From Candidatus Baldrarchaeota archaeon (GTDB taxonomy: Archaea > Asgardarchaeota > Baldrarchaeia > Baldrarchaeales > DXJG01), in assembly GCA_016840485.1 (NCBI GenBank), contig JAEOSG010000013.1, positions 1 through 33,127 on the forward strand: a stretch of 33,127 bases of DNA. The letters are read 5' to 3'. The position numbers and the translations under genes are program-made. Position 1 is the first letter of the stretch. Every line of letters begins with the position of its first letter. This document shows positions 1 to 8,440 of the stretch, piece after piece. The notes below the pieces were generated by a model that worked only from the letters and a program-made list of their open reading frames with translations, was not told where the DNA came from and did not search any database.

Positions 1-183
1 ATACAGAGAGATGTCTGGGAAGAAGAAAAATATAAAAAAGTAATTAACATTGCCAAAAAAATATTAAAAGAAAATGTAAGATTTTTTAAAATAGAGAATG
101 AAGGAACCGAAGAGGAATTTAAGGAAAAAGTAATCAGTATCTTAAAAAACATTCTAGTAAATTTGGCCTCCGATACCCAATAA
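1..183 (+). CDS. C-terminal fragment of a probable UPF0200-type nucleotide kinase (5' truncated by window edge)
   Basis: Frame 1 is open from base 1 to TAA at 181-183 (IQRDVWEEEKYKKVINIAKKILKENVRFFKIENEGTEEEFKEKVISILKNILVNLASDTQ*). Identity inferred from position just upstream of a UPF0201 gene, a pairing known in archaea. Confidence 0.5.
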   Translation: MQRDVWEEEKYKKVINIAKKILKENVRFFKIENEGTEEEFKEKVISILKNILVNLASDTQ

Positions 184-201
184 CGTAATCGAGGTTAACT
201 C

Positions 202-636
202 ATGATAAAAATAAGAGTCGAAGCTCCAATATATCCAACTGAAGACGTAAATAAAGTGAAAAAGGCAATTGAAAATATTATACCAAACATTGACTGTAAA
301 ATAGAGAAAATAGGTAGAAAAACGTACCTAATAGGAGAAATAGAGGGAAGTAGAGGGTTAAAATCTCTCCACCGCTTGTTAAGAGAACAAAAGATACTTG
401 ATACGGCTCGCTCAGTATTTAAAAGAAGTATGAGCGGGAATACCATTATATTTTATCTTCGCAAGCAAGCTGCGTTCATGGGTAAGATACATTTTTGCGA
501 CGCTTATGCTGAAACGCCTCTTGGTCCAATTGTTATACAAATTATGGCAGATGATCCTCATAAAGTTATAGATTGGCTTGCACCTCCAACAAAAAAAGGA
601 CAGCCCATATTTGAAATAGATATTCAAGATGAATAA
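202..636 (+). CDS. UPF0201 family protein (COG1931-like, RNA-binding-like fold)
   Basis: 144 aa ORF; MIKIRVEAPIYPTEDVNKVKKAIENI N-terminus and ..PLGPIVIQI.. resemble the UPF0201 archaeal family. Confidence 0.7.
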   Translation: MIKIRVEAPIYPTEDVNKVKKAIENIIPNIDCKIEKIGRKTYLIGEIEGSRGLKSLHRLLREQKILDTARSVFKRSMSGNTIIFYLRKQAAFMGKIHFCDAYAETPLGPIVIQIMADDPHKVIDWLAPPTKKGQPIFEIDIQDE

Positions 637-1550
637 GGTATATCGATAGTTAAAAAATCATATGAGATAATACTTTCAGAAAAAATGTTTTTGGCTTCTT
701 CTTCTAATTTTGGTATATCATCCTTAGTATATCTTGGACTAATGTGAAAAAGTACTAATTTTTTTACACCAGCTTTTAAGGCAATTTCCGCTGCATCAGC
801 AATTGTTGAATGACCACCTTCCATAGCTTTCTCTCTTAAACTCCAGCTAAAGGTTCCGTCATGAATTAGGAGATCAGCTTTGCGCGCAAAATTAACCATT
901 TCATCACAAGGCCTGGTATCCCCACTATAAACTATTTTTCTTCCATGTCTAGGCTCCCCAATAACCTGTTCTGGATGAATAACTCTCCCATTTTTTAACG
1001 TAACTGGTTCACCTAATTGAAGTTTCTTCCACAAGGGACCCCTAGGTATTCCAAGTGACTCGGCTTTCTCAGGAGAAAATTTTCCGGGCCTAGGCTTTTC
1101 AATTAAGGCGTAAGCAAGAGTATAAATTCCGTGATCAACTGGCATACATTCTACGTAATAATTTCGGCCGTCAACCACGATCCCTTTTTCAACCTCGTGG
1201 ACTTTTATATCGAAAGTTAATGTAAATTTAACAGTTTTTAAAATGGCTTCGAGAAACCCATGTAAACCTGGAGGACCATAAATTTCTAGAGGCTTATTTC
1301 GGCCTAAAAGTGAAAAAGTTTGAATTAAACCTGGTATGCCAAGTACATGGTCACCATGAAGGTGGGTAACAAATATTTTAGATAATTTTCCCATCTTTAA
1401 ATTAAATTTAAACATTTGTCTTTGGGTACCCTCTCCACAATCAAAAAGTAGTAGTTCACTTTCTTTCCTAATGGCAATAGCTGGTAACCCTCTTTCTTTT
1501 GTTGGCATACTACCCGAGGTCCCCAAAAAAATGATTCTCAAATTGGACAC
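624..1550 (-). CDS. rnz: Ribonuclease Z (tRNA 3' endonuclease)
   Basis: 308 aa; LGTSGSMPTKERGLPAI start, HLHGDH metal-binding motif, YSGDTRPCDEM, HDGTFS; metallo-beta-lactamase fold of RNase Z. Confidence 0.93.
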   Translation of the reverse strand: MSNLRIIFLGTSGSMPTKERGLPAIAIRKESELLLFDCGEGTQRQMFKFNLKMGKLSKIFVTHLHGDHVLGIPGLIQTFSLLGRNKPLEIYGPPGLHGFLEAILKTVKFTLTFDIKVHEVEKGIVVDGRNYYVECMPVDHGIYTLAYALIEKPRPGKFSPEKAESLGIPRGPLWKKLQLGEPVTLKNGRVIHPEQVIGEPRHGRKIVYSGDTRPCDEMVNFARKADLLIHDGTFSWSLREKAMEGGHSTIADAAEIALKAGVKKLVLFHISPRYTKDDIPKLEEEAKNIFSESIISYDFLTIDIPYSS

Positions 1551-1551
1551 C

Positions 1552-2589
1552 TCATATATTTCTAAAAATGACTATTTTGCGTATTAAACTCTTATGAACA
1601 CGCATTAAATAAACTTCAACAAGCTTAAGACCAGAAGATGCAATAAATTCTTCTGTTGGAACCCAAATAGGAGTGGCAACCACAGCACAACCCTCCTTTT
1701 TAAGCATTGACGGAATGTTTTCAATAAATTCATAAATTAGTTTCTTAAGAGGACTACCCATGGTAGAGGAAGAAATTCCATAGGGGGGATCAGTACTAAT
1801 AGAATCAACTTTCAAAATTCTTACAAATCTTGCATCGGCAACAAGCAGCGCATTTACATTTAAACCGTAATGTCTCAAATTATACATAGCACCTTTAACC
1901 ATTTTAGGGCTGATATCGGAACCAATAACTCTACAGCCTATTAGGGCAGCTTCAATTAGAATCCCACCCGCTCCACAAAAAGGATCGTAAAAAATACTGT
2001 TATTTCTTGCTCTAGAAAGGTTAACTAAAAGTCTAGAAAGGAACGGGCTCATAGAACTTGGATGCATATATGGACGCAAATGTGTAGCCCTAAAATTAAA
2101 GGCGCCTCGATCAATTTCAGCCTCACAAACACCAAAAATGAAATCCTCTCCTGTTAAAACGCCGTAAAAAGAAATATCAGGGGTCTCCAAGTCAACCTTG
2201 ATATTCTTTACATCTTTCAGTATGTTTGTCCCGATATGTTTCGCTAATTTGATGGTACTTATGTGGGGAGAAGATTGTTTTATACGTTTAATTCTAATAG
2301 AGAAACTAGACTTCCCAGTCAAAAAATCGTCAAATGATAAGTCTTTTATACGGCTTTCGATATCAAAAATGTTAGCTTCGCAATAAAATATTAATTTGCA
2401 ACATACATGTGTATAAGCAGCTCGTTTAGCAATAATTTTGCACGGATTATCAGAACATTCTAATATAATTACTTGATCCAACGTATCAATAACTCTGTAG
2501 TTGATATTTTCACTTTCCAAAATAGCCTTTATCTCAGCAAAAGGTAAAGATTCTAGTTCTCCCGAAACAACAAAGAAGTATTGGCCCAT
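1552..2589 (-). CDS. THUMP-domain tRNA (guanine10-N2)-dimethyltransferase, Trm-G10/Trm11 family
   Basis: 345 aa; N-terminal THUMP-like region, then FYDPFCGAGGILIEAALIG SAM-binding motif and STDPPYGISSS catalytic motif. Confidence 0.85.
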   Translation of the reverse strand: MGQYFFVVSGELESLPFAEIKAILESENINYRVIDTLDQVIILECSDNPCKIIAKRAAYTHVCCKLIFYCEANIFDIESRIKDLSFDDFLTGKSSFSIRIKRIKQSSPHISTIKLAKHIGTNILKDVKNIKVDLETPDISFYGVLTGEDFIFGVCEAEIDRGAFNFRATHLRPYMHPSSMSPFLSRLLVNLSRARNNSIFYDPFCGAGGILIEAALIGCRVIGSDISPKMVKGAMYNLRHYGLNVNALLVADARFVRILKVDSISTDPPYGISSSTMGSPLKKLIYEFIENIPSMLKKEGCAVVATPIWVPTEEFIASSGLKLVEVYLMRVHKSLIRKIVIFRNI

Positions 2590-2800
2590 ATGTTACACCT
2601 TTTTTCACTAATCGTGTGTGAGTTTAATAGAGATTGTTCATAATAAAATTCATGAATTTAGTTTTCAAATTAACTACACATAATAAGATTAATAGTTATT
2701 AACATGTATCGGAAGATGCTGGTTCTAAATTAGACAATTTACAAAAGTATAGAAAGACTTTTATTCAAAACAATGGTGAATACGAGTAGGAGGAAGCAAA

Positions 2801-3856
2801 ATGATAAAGGAAGCAACTGCACCCTACACGAAGCTACCAGATAACAAGGTAAGATGCGATCTCTGCCCACGACATTGTGTATTAGAAATCAATAAAGTGG
2901 GTGCATGTAGAACAAGAAAAAACATAGATGGAAAATTATATACATTAATTTACGGATCAGTATCAGCAATGGCCGTTGATCCAATAGAGAAAAAGCCGCT
3001 TTTCAACTTCTACCCTGGAAGTTTAGCGTTTTCAATATCGTCAGTAGGCTGTAATCTTTTCTGTAAATTTTGTCAAAACTGGCATTTATCACAATCATCA
3101 CCGGGTCAAATAAAAACTGAAGAAATTTCACCGGAAAAAATAGTAGAATTGGCAAAGCGCTACAAATGTGAATCTATTGCTTACACGTACAACGAACCAT
3201 TAATTTGGTGGGAATATGTCTTTGATGTGTCCAAAATTGCACATAAAGAAGGCATATTCAACGTTCTTGTCACTAACGGTTACATCACTTTAGAAGCATT
3301 AGAAGAACTCTTACCACATATAGATGCCGCTAATGTAGACGTTAAAGCTTTTAAAGATAGCTTTTATCAAGAGCTATGTGGAGCACCAAGTTTAAAACCC
3401 GTACTCGAAGCATGCGAAATGATGAAGGATAAAGGTATACATGTTGAAATCACCAACCTTATTATTCCAGGCTATAATGATGATGCGGACGAGATTAGAT
3501 CTCTCTGCAAGTGGCTGGTTGAAAGTCTCGGTCCCGATACCCCTCTACACTTTTCAAGGTTTTATCCCCACTACAAAATGACTTATGTATCACCAACCCA
3601 AGTATCCACCATAGAAAAAGCTAGAAAAATAGCTTTAGAAGAAGGAGTGCATTATGTGTATGTGGGTAATGTTCCAGGCCACGACGGTGAAAATACCTAT
3701 TGTCCAAACTGTGGTAAGCTTTTGGTGAGACGATTCGGTTTTGATATAGTTGAATGGAATTTAGCCGAAGGAAATAAATGTAAATATTGTGGTGAAAAAA
3801 TAGCTATAAAAGGAAAATTTGTTAAAAGAGGTGGGTGGATACCATTCATAATTTAA
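2801..3856 (+). CDS. amrS: Radical SAM protein, AmmeMemoRadiSam system AmrS / pyruvate formate-lyase activating enzyme-like
   Basis: 351 aa; CDLCPRHC N-terminus, CNLFCKFCQN (CX3CX2C), YTYNEP, C-terminal zinc-ribbon CPNCGKLL..CKYCG. Confidence 0.85.
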   Translation: MIKEATAPYTKLPDNKVRCDLCPRHCVLEINKVGACRTRKNIDGKLYTLIYGSVSAMAVDPIEKKPLFNFYPGSLAFSISSVGCNLFCKFCQNWHLSQSSPGQIKTEEISPEKIVELAKRYKCESIAYTYNEPLIWWEYVFDVSKIAHKEGIFNVLVTNGYITLEALEELLPHIDAANVDVKAFKDSFYQELCGAPSLKPVLEACEMMKDKGIHVEITNLIIPGYNDDADEIRSLCKWLVESLGPDTPLHFSRFYPHYKMTYVSPTQVSTIEKARKIALEEGVHYVYVGNVPGHDGENTYCPNCGKLLVRRFGFDIVEWNLAEGNKCKYCGEKIAIKGKFVKRGGWIPFII

Positions 3857-3857
3857 A

Positions 3858-4079
3858 ATGGTGGTAAATATGCCCATATGTCCAGAATGTGGAGGAGAAA
3901 TGAAATGGGACCGCAATAGATTTATGTATGTTTGTAAAACATGCGGGCTTTCCTTAAAAAGAGAAGAACTAGATAGAATTAGAAATGAGCAAAGAAAAAA
4001 CTACCTTACAGAAGAGGAAGAGAGAAAGAGAAGAAGAAAAGAATACTTAGAATGGTGGCTTTCAAAAGAGAAAAAATAG
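3858..4079 (+). CDS. Small zinc-ribbon protein
   Basis: 73 aa; two CxxC knuckles (CPECGGEM...CKTCG) followed by a charged helix; starts 1 nt after the upstream stop codon. Confidence 0.65.
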   Translation: MVVNMPICPECGGEMKWDRNRFMYVCKTCGLSLKREELDRIRNEQRKNYLTEEEERKRRRKEYLEWWLSKEKK

Positions 4080-4129
4080 CTTTTCTTCACTCATGCACTT
4101 CGTTTACTCCGTGTTGATAGTTTAAATAT

Positions 4130-5251
4130 TCAGCTAACTGGTCTCCACAAAATATATAACTCATCTGCAATTTTGTATGCCTTTTCCATTTCCTTTCCCG
4201 TGGGGCGCCTATCTATATCACTATATTCTGGGTTTCCTGGAACTTGAAATAGGGGTCGGTATTGTCCCATGATGTTTACTAATGCTTTGGAGCAGTTTTT
4301 AGCGATCCATTCTAATATTGGGCGGGTGCAGCATTCTATATGGTTCGGTAATACTAAATGTCTAATGATCATACCAGATGTGCCCTGTGCGACAGTTTCA
4401 TCATAAGCCATCTTATGATTTCTGGAAACTATATTCCAATAGTTTGAAACCTTTGAGAGACGCTCAGCACACTTATCATTTCCGTATTTGAAATCTGGAA
4501 GCCAAAAATCAATGATATCTAAAAGTAGTTTCATTAATTCCTTTGAACAGTACATATTAGAATTCCATAGTTGAGCAATATTTACGGTAGTATGCTTCAT
4601 AGAAGCGATTATATGATACGCATTTGGTGTAGGTTCTCCACCTACCCAATTGACGTTCCGCGCACCTTCCCTTTTGAGACTGTTAACAATTCTAGCTAAT
4701 TTTTCCGGTGTTACCTCTTCACCATTTTCGGGATAATTTGAAATATCGTAGTTCTGACAGAAAACACAAGGACCAAAATTACATCCAGCAAAAAAGATTG
4801 TCCCAGAAGGAACTAGTGGAGCTTCTTCTCCCATATGGAGAAAAGCTGTAGAAACTCTTGCTTTCTCATCAATCCTACAAAAACCTCTTTCCCCTTTTAA
4901 TCTATTGACTTTGCATCGTCTTTCACAGAAACAACATTTTTGAAGAATACGATAAGCGATTTCTATTTTTAGATCCAGATAAGAAACCTTAGGAGTATCT
5001 AGATTTTCAAGATGGACTTCACCAGCATCTATTTTCTTAAGTAAAGACCTAAACTTCTCACTAGTTTTCTCGTGTATATACCAAAGCTTTTCAATATTTT
5101 CATTTAAATCCACATTAACTGAAACCTTTTTTGCAACTAGAAACTTAGCAGGTAATTCATCGTTCATAATTGCATAATATCGACTAAGCCTATCCTTAAC
5201 TTCAGAATTACGCCAAACAGTAACAGCATCGGGCCTATAAATCATCCACAA
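4130..5251 (-). CDS. Radical SAM protein, PflX/COG1313-like, with cysteine-rich N-terminal segment
   Basis: 373 aa; CCFCERRCKVNRLKGERGFCRI, FFAGCNFGPCVFCQNYDIS, WVGGEPTPN, WNSNMYCS, LPDFKYG. Confidence 0.75.
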   Translation of the reverse strand: MWMIYRPDAVTVWRNSEVKDRLSRYYAIMNDELPAKFLVAKKVSVNVDLNENIEKLWYIHEKTSEKFRSLLKKIDAGEVHLENLDTPKVSYLDLKIEIAYRILQKCCFCERRCKVNRLKGERGFCRIDEKARVSTAFLHMGEEAPLVPSGTIFFAGCNFGPCVFCQNYDISNYPENGEEVTPEKLARIVNSLKREGARNVNWVGGEPTPNAYHIIASMKHTTVNIAQLWNSNMYCSKELMKLLLDIIDFWLPDFKYGNDKCAERLSKVSNYWNIVSRNHKMAYDETVAQGTSGMIIRHLVLPNHIECCTRPILEWIAKNCSKALVNIMGQYRPLFQVPGNPEYSDIDRRPTGKEMEKAYKIADELYILWRPVS

Positions 5252-5394
5252 ATCATAAACCTCCGATTACTACCAATAAAACTAAGATGCTAAGCATTAT
5301 ATCTACATTTCTATAAACTTCTCTTCAACTTAAGTTATTGCTGCAAAACCTGCAAAAGAATTCGTAAATAATTTAAAATAGTTGTTAAATTAGG

Positions 5395-7212
5395 TTAAAC
5401 TACTGTTACTGATTTTGCTAAGTTACGAGGTTTATCTGGATCAGCTCCTCTTTTTACTGCTACATAATAGGCGAATAGTTGAAGAGGGATGATGTAGGTT
5501 ATTGGTGTGAATATAGCGGGTGTAGATGGCATTTTAAAGGCAGTATCTGCTAGTTGTGACACGTCTTGATCGCTTTTATCTATTACCGCTATTATTTCTG
5601 CACCTCTTGCTTTCATTTCCATGATATTCCCTATTATATGCTTATGAGTTTCGTCCATTGGTGCTATAAAGACACATGGATAACCCGGTTCTATAAGAGC
5701 TATGGGACCATGTTTTGATTCGCCTGCTGGGTATCCTTCTGCATGAATATACGATATTTCTTTAAGTTTCAGAGCGCCTTCTAATGCTGTTGCAGTGCTT
5801 ATTCCTCTTCCTAGGAAATAAAAATTATTCTTAAGATAGCATTTCTCTGCAAGAGTTTTTGCTCTTTCTTCATGGGTTTCTATAATCTCCTTTACCTTCG
5901 CTGGTATCTGGTATAGTTCCTCAAACAGTTGCTTTGCTTCCACGTCTGTTAATGTTCCATTTTGTCTTGCTAGGTTTATTGTTATTAATGCTAAAGTTGC
6001 GAGTTGAGTTGTAAAAGTTTTTGTTGCTACTACGCCTATTTCTGGCCCTGCCTGCATGTAGAAGGTGTGATGAGCAAGTCTTGTTATTGAACTTCCTAAG
6101 ACATTTGTTATTGCCAAAATTTTTGCACCATATTTCGTTGCATGTCTTACGGCGGTCAATGTGTCTGCTGTTTCACCTGATTGAGTTATTGCTACAATCA
6201 CAGTGTCTTCATCTAAAGTTTCGCCAATAAACTCTGGAAACTCGGAGGCAATTACTGCTTGTGAATATGTTTTTGCAAGCTTCGAAAACATGTACGTGGC
6301 AGTTAATCCTGCGTGGTAAGAAGTTCCAGCAGCTACAAAATATATTCGCTTTGCTTTCATTATGCTTTCAACAAAAACATCCACGTATTCCTGTCGTGTC
6401 CTTAGGGTGTCTCTTATTGCTCTAGGTTGTTCATGAATTTCTTTTAAAACGAAATGAGGAAATCCTCCTTTTTGGGCCATCTCTGCAGTCCAGTTAATGA
6501 TTTTGACTTCCTTTGTTAAAACTTCACCTTCAAGATTTTGCACAGTCACACTATAGGGCGTCAATATTGCAAGTTCACCGTCATTAAGAAAAATTACCTT
6601 GTTGGTCATTGGTAAGAAGGCTGGTATATCAGATGCGCAATAAACAACTTTTTCACCAACTCCAATAACTAAGGGACTATCTTTCCTAGCACAAACAATC
6701 TTATCTGGTTCTTCAGCATATATAACAGCTATAGCGTACGAGCCCTTTAATTGTTTAAGTGTTTCTCGCACAGCATCTGCCAAATTGTAACCCGTTGCTA
6801 TATATTCCTCAATTAAATGCGGAATAACTTCAGTATCGGTGTCTGATTGGAATACATGGCCTTTTTCTTCAAGTTGCTTTCTCAGCTCTAAGAAATTCTC
6901 TATGATCCCGTTATGTACAACAGCTATTTTCCCCGTACAGTCCATATGCGGATGAGCATTACGCTTCGAAGGAGGACCATGTGTCGCCCATCTAGTATGT
7001 CCTATACCTATATGCCCAGGAAGCGTATCAAAATTTAATTTTCGGTGTATTTCATCAATTTTACCCTTATCTTTCTTAGTGTGTAATGTAGAGTTATATA
7101 TTGTTGTTATTCCCACAGAATCATATCCACGGTACTCCAATCTCTTAAGACACTCTCTTAGTAAGCTTGCAACATGTCGGTCATTCGAAACAATACCGAT
7201 AATACCGCACAC
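5395..7212 (-). CDS. glmS: Glutamine--fructose-6-phosphate aminotransferase (isomerizing)
   Basis: 605 aa from a GTG start; MCGIIGIVSNDR N-terminal nucleophile Cys, GHTRWATHGPPS, HNGIIENF, SDTDTEVIPHL, SIS domains (AGTSYHAGL, QSGETADTL), C-terminal PRNLAKSVTV. Confidence 0.98.
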   Translation of the reverse strand: MCGIIGIVSNDRHVASLLRECLKRLEYRGYDSVGITTIYNSTLHTKKDKGKIDEIHRKLNFDTLPGHIGIGHTRWATHGPPSKRNAHPHMDCTGKIAVVHNGIIENFLELRKQLEEKGHVFQSDTDTEVIPHLIEEYIATGYNLADAVRETLKQLKGSYAIAVIYAEEPDKIVCARKDSPLVIGVGEKVVYCASDIPAFLPMTNKVIFLNDGELAILTPYSVTVQNLEGEVLTKEVKIINWTAEMAQKGGFPHFVLKEIHEQPRAIRDTLRTRQEYVDVFVESIMKAKRIYFVAAGTSYHAGLTATYMFSKLAKTYSQAVIASEFPEFIGETLDEDTVIVAITQSGETADTLTAVRHATKYGAKILAITNVLGSSITRLAHHTFYMQAGPEIGVVATKTFTTQLATLALITINLARQNGTLTDVEAKQLFEELYQIPAKVKEIIETHEERAKTLAEKCYLKNNFYFLGRGISTATALEGALKLKEISYIHAEGYPAGESKHGPIALIEPGYPCVFIAPMDETHKHIIGNIMEMKARGAEIIAVIDKSDQDVSQLADTAFKMPSTPAIFTPITYIIPLQLFAYYVAVKRGADPDKPRNLAKSVTVV

Positions 7213-7407
7213 TGATAAACCCCCAACGCTGATAGGGGGATATTTTTAGTAACCTAATTAAACATTATTAAGAATACATTTAGAATTGTTTAAGTCATCT
7301 TTTACATATAATGAGTTGTTCCGAAAACTAAAACCTTTTTAGACGACTGGAAGACCAAAAACTACTTTTTAAGTTGTCTATAACTATCGAGGAATTTGAC
7401 GGTAACT

Positions 7408-7436
7408 ATTATAAAATAATTTATAATATTATAAAA
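7408..7436. promoter_or_regulatory. Inverted plus direct repeat upstream of the winged-helix gene; candidate promoter/operator
   Basis: ATTATAAA-ATAA-TTTATAAT (7408-7427) followed directly by a second ATTATAAAA copy (7428-7436), about 24 bp before the TTG start. Confidence 0.4.
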
Positions 7437-7459
7437 CATCTTCATACGGAGGTTATTCG

Positions 7460-8407
7460 TTGGAACCCTACATATTATTTAAAAAAGAAGGAAAGTATGT
7501 CGCAGCTCCAGCCACATTACTTGATGACTTTAATAAGATATTAGCGGTTGCTAATCCATTAAGATTAAAAATCTTAAAAACGCTTGCTTCTCAACCAATG
7601 TATTCGCGTCAATTAGCCAACTACCTTAAGGTTGATGAGCAAACCATATATTATCATATTAAACTATTAGAAAAAACCGGCCTTATAAAGCTTCAAAAGA
7701 GAGAGGAAAAAAAGGGAGCTGTAGCCAAATATTACGTAGTGGAATCACTCAACCTAGTACTAAACCTAGCTGAGCCAAAAGATGTTGAAGAATTTCCTTT
7801 ACCCGCTATCCCGCTAAGTGAAAAATCCAGACAGTTTCTATACCCTCACGTGAAGAATGGAAAATTAGATACCCTTATCGTTATTGGAAGTCCGGATTCT
7901 CACGGTCCATATAGAAGTCAAGCAAGAGATGGACATTACGCAGTAGACTTAGCCCTATTTCTTGGATCAATCTCCCGTTGCGAACCGGAATTTATTACTC
8001 GATTAGATACAGAAATAAGGGAGGGAGACATGAAAAGAAACCTAATATTGGTCGGCGGGCCAATTGTTAATACAGTTACATATAAAATAAACGAAAAATT
8101 ACCTATATATTTTGACATAACTCATCAAAGTCGCATCGTTTCAAAAATCTCTAACAAAACATATTACGAGGATGAATGCGGCATAATCGTTAAAATACCC
8201 AATCCCTTCAACCCTGATGAAACTGGCATCCTAATCTTGGCTGGAAAACGATACTGGGGTACGCGAGCAGCAATAATTGCCTTTGTTAAGCATCTTGATG
8301 AAGTTGCTGAAAATAACTTTTACAATCCAGATGTCCCAGCAAGAGTGGTTAAAGGAATAGATGAGGATAGTGATGGAATAATAGACACCGTAGAATTCCT
8401 TGAGTAA
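7460..8407 (+). CDS. ArsR-like winged-helix protein fused to an S-layer-protein-like C-terminal domain, ending in an EF-hand-type loop
   Basis: 315 aa, TTG start; N-terminal wHTH (ANPLRLKILKTLASQPMYSRQLANYLKVDEQTIYYHIKLLEKTGLIKL), then LVGGPIVNTVT...GILILAGKRYWGTRAAIIAFVKHL, ending DEDSDGIIDTVE. Confidence 0.7.
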   Translation: MEPYILFKKEGKYVAAPATLLDDFNKILAVANPLRLKILKTLASQPMYSRQLANYLKVDEQTIYYHIKLLEKTGLIKLQKREEKKGAVAKYYVVESLNLVLNLAEPKDVEEFPLPAIPLSEKSRQFLYPHVKNGKLDTLIVIGSPDSHGPYRSQARDGHYAVDLALFLGSISRCEPEFITRLDTEIREGDMKRNLILVGGPIVNTVTYKINEKLPIYFDITHQSRIVSKISNKTYYEDECGIIVKIPNPFNPDETGILILAGKRYWGTRAAIIAFVKHLDEVAENNFYNPDVPARVVKGIDEDSDGIIDTVEFLE

Positions 8408-8440
8408 ATTAAAGATAAAATCGAAAAATAGGTGAAAAAT

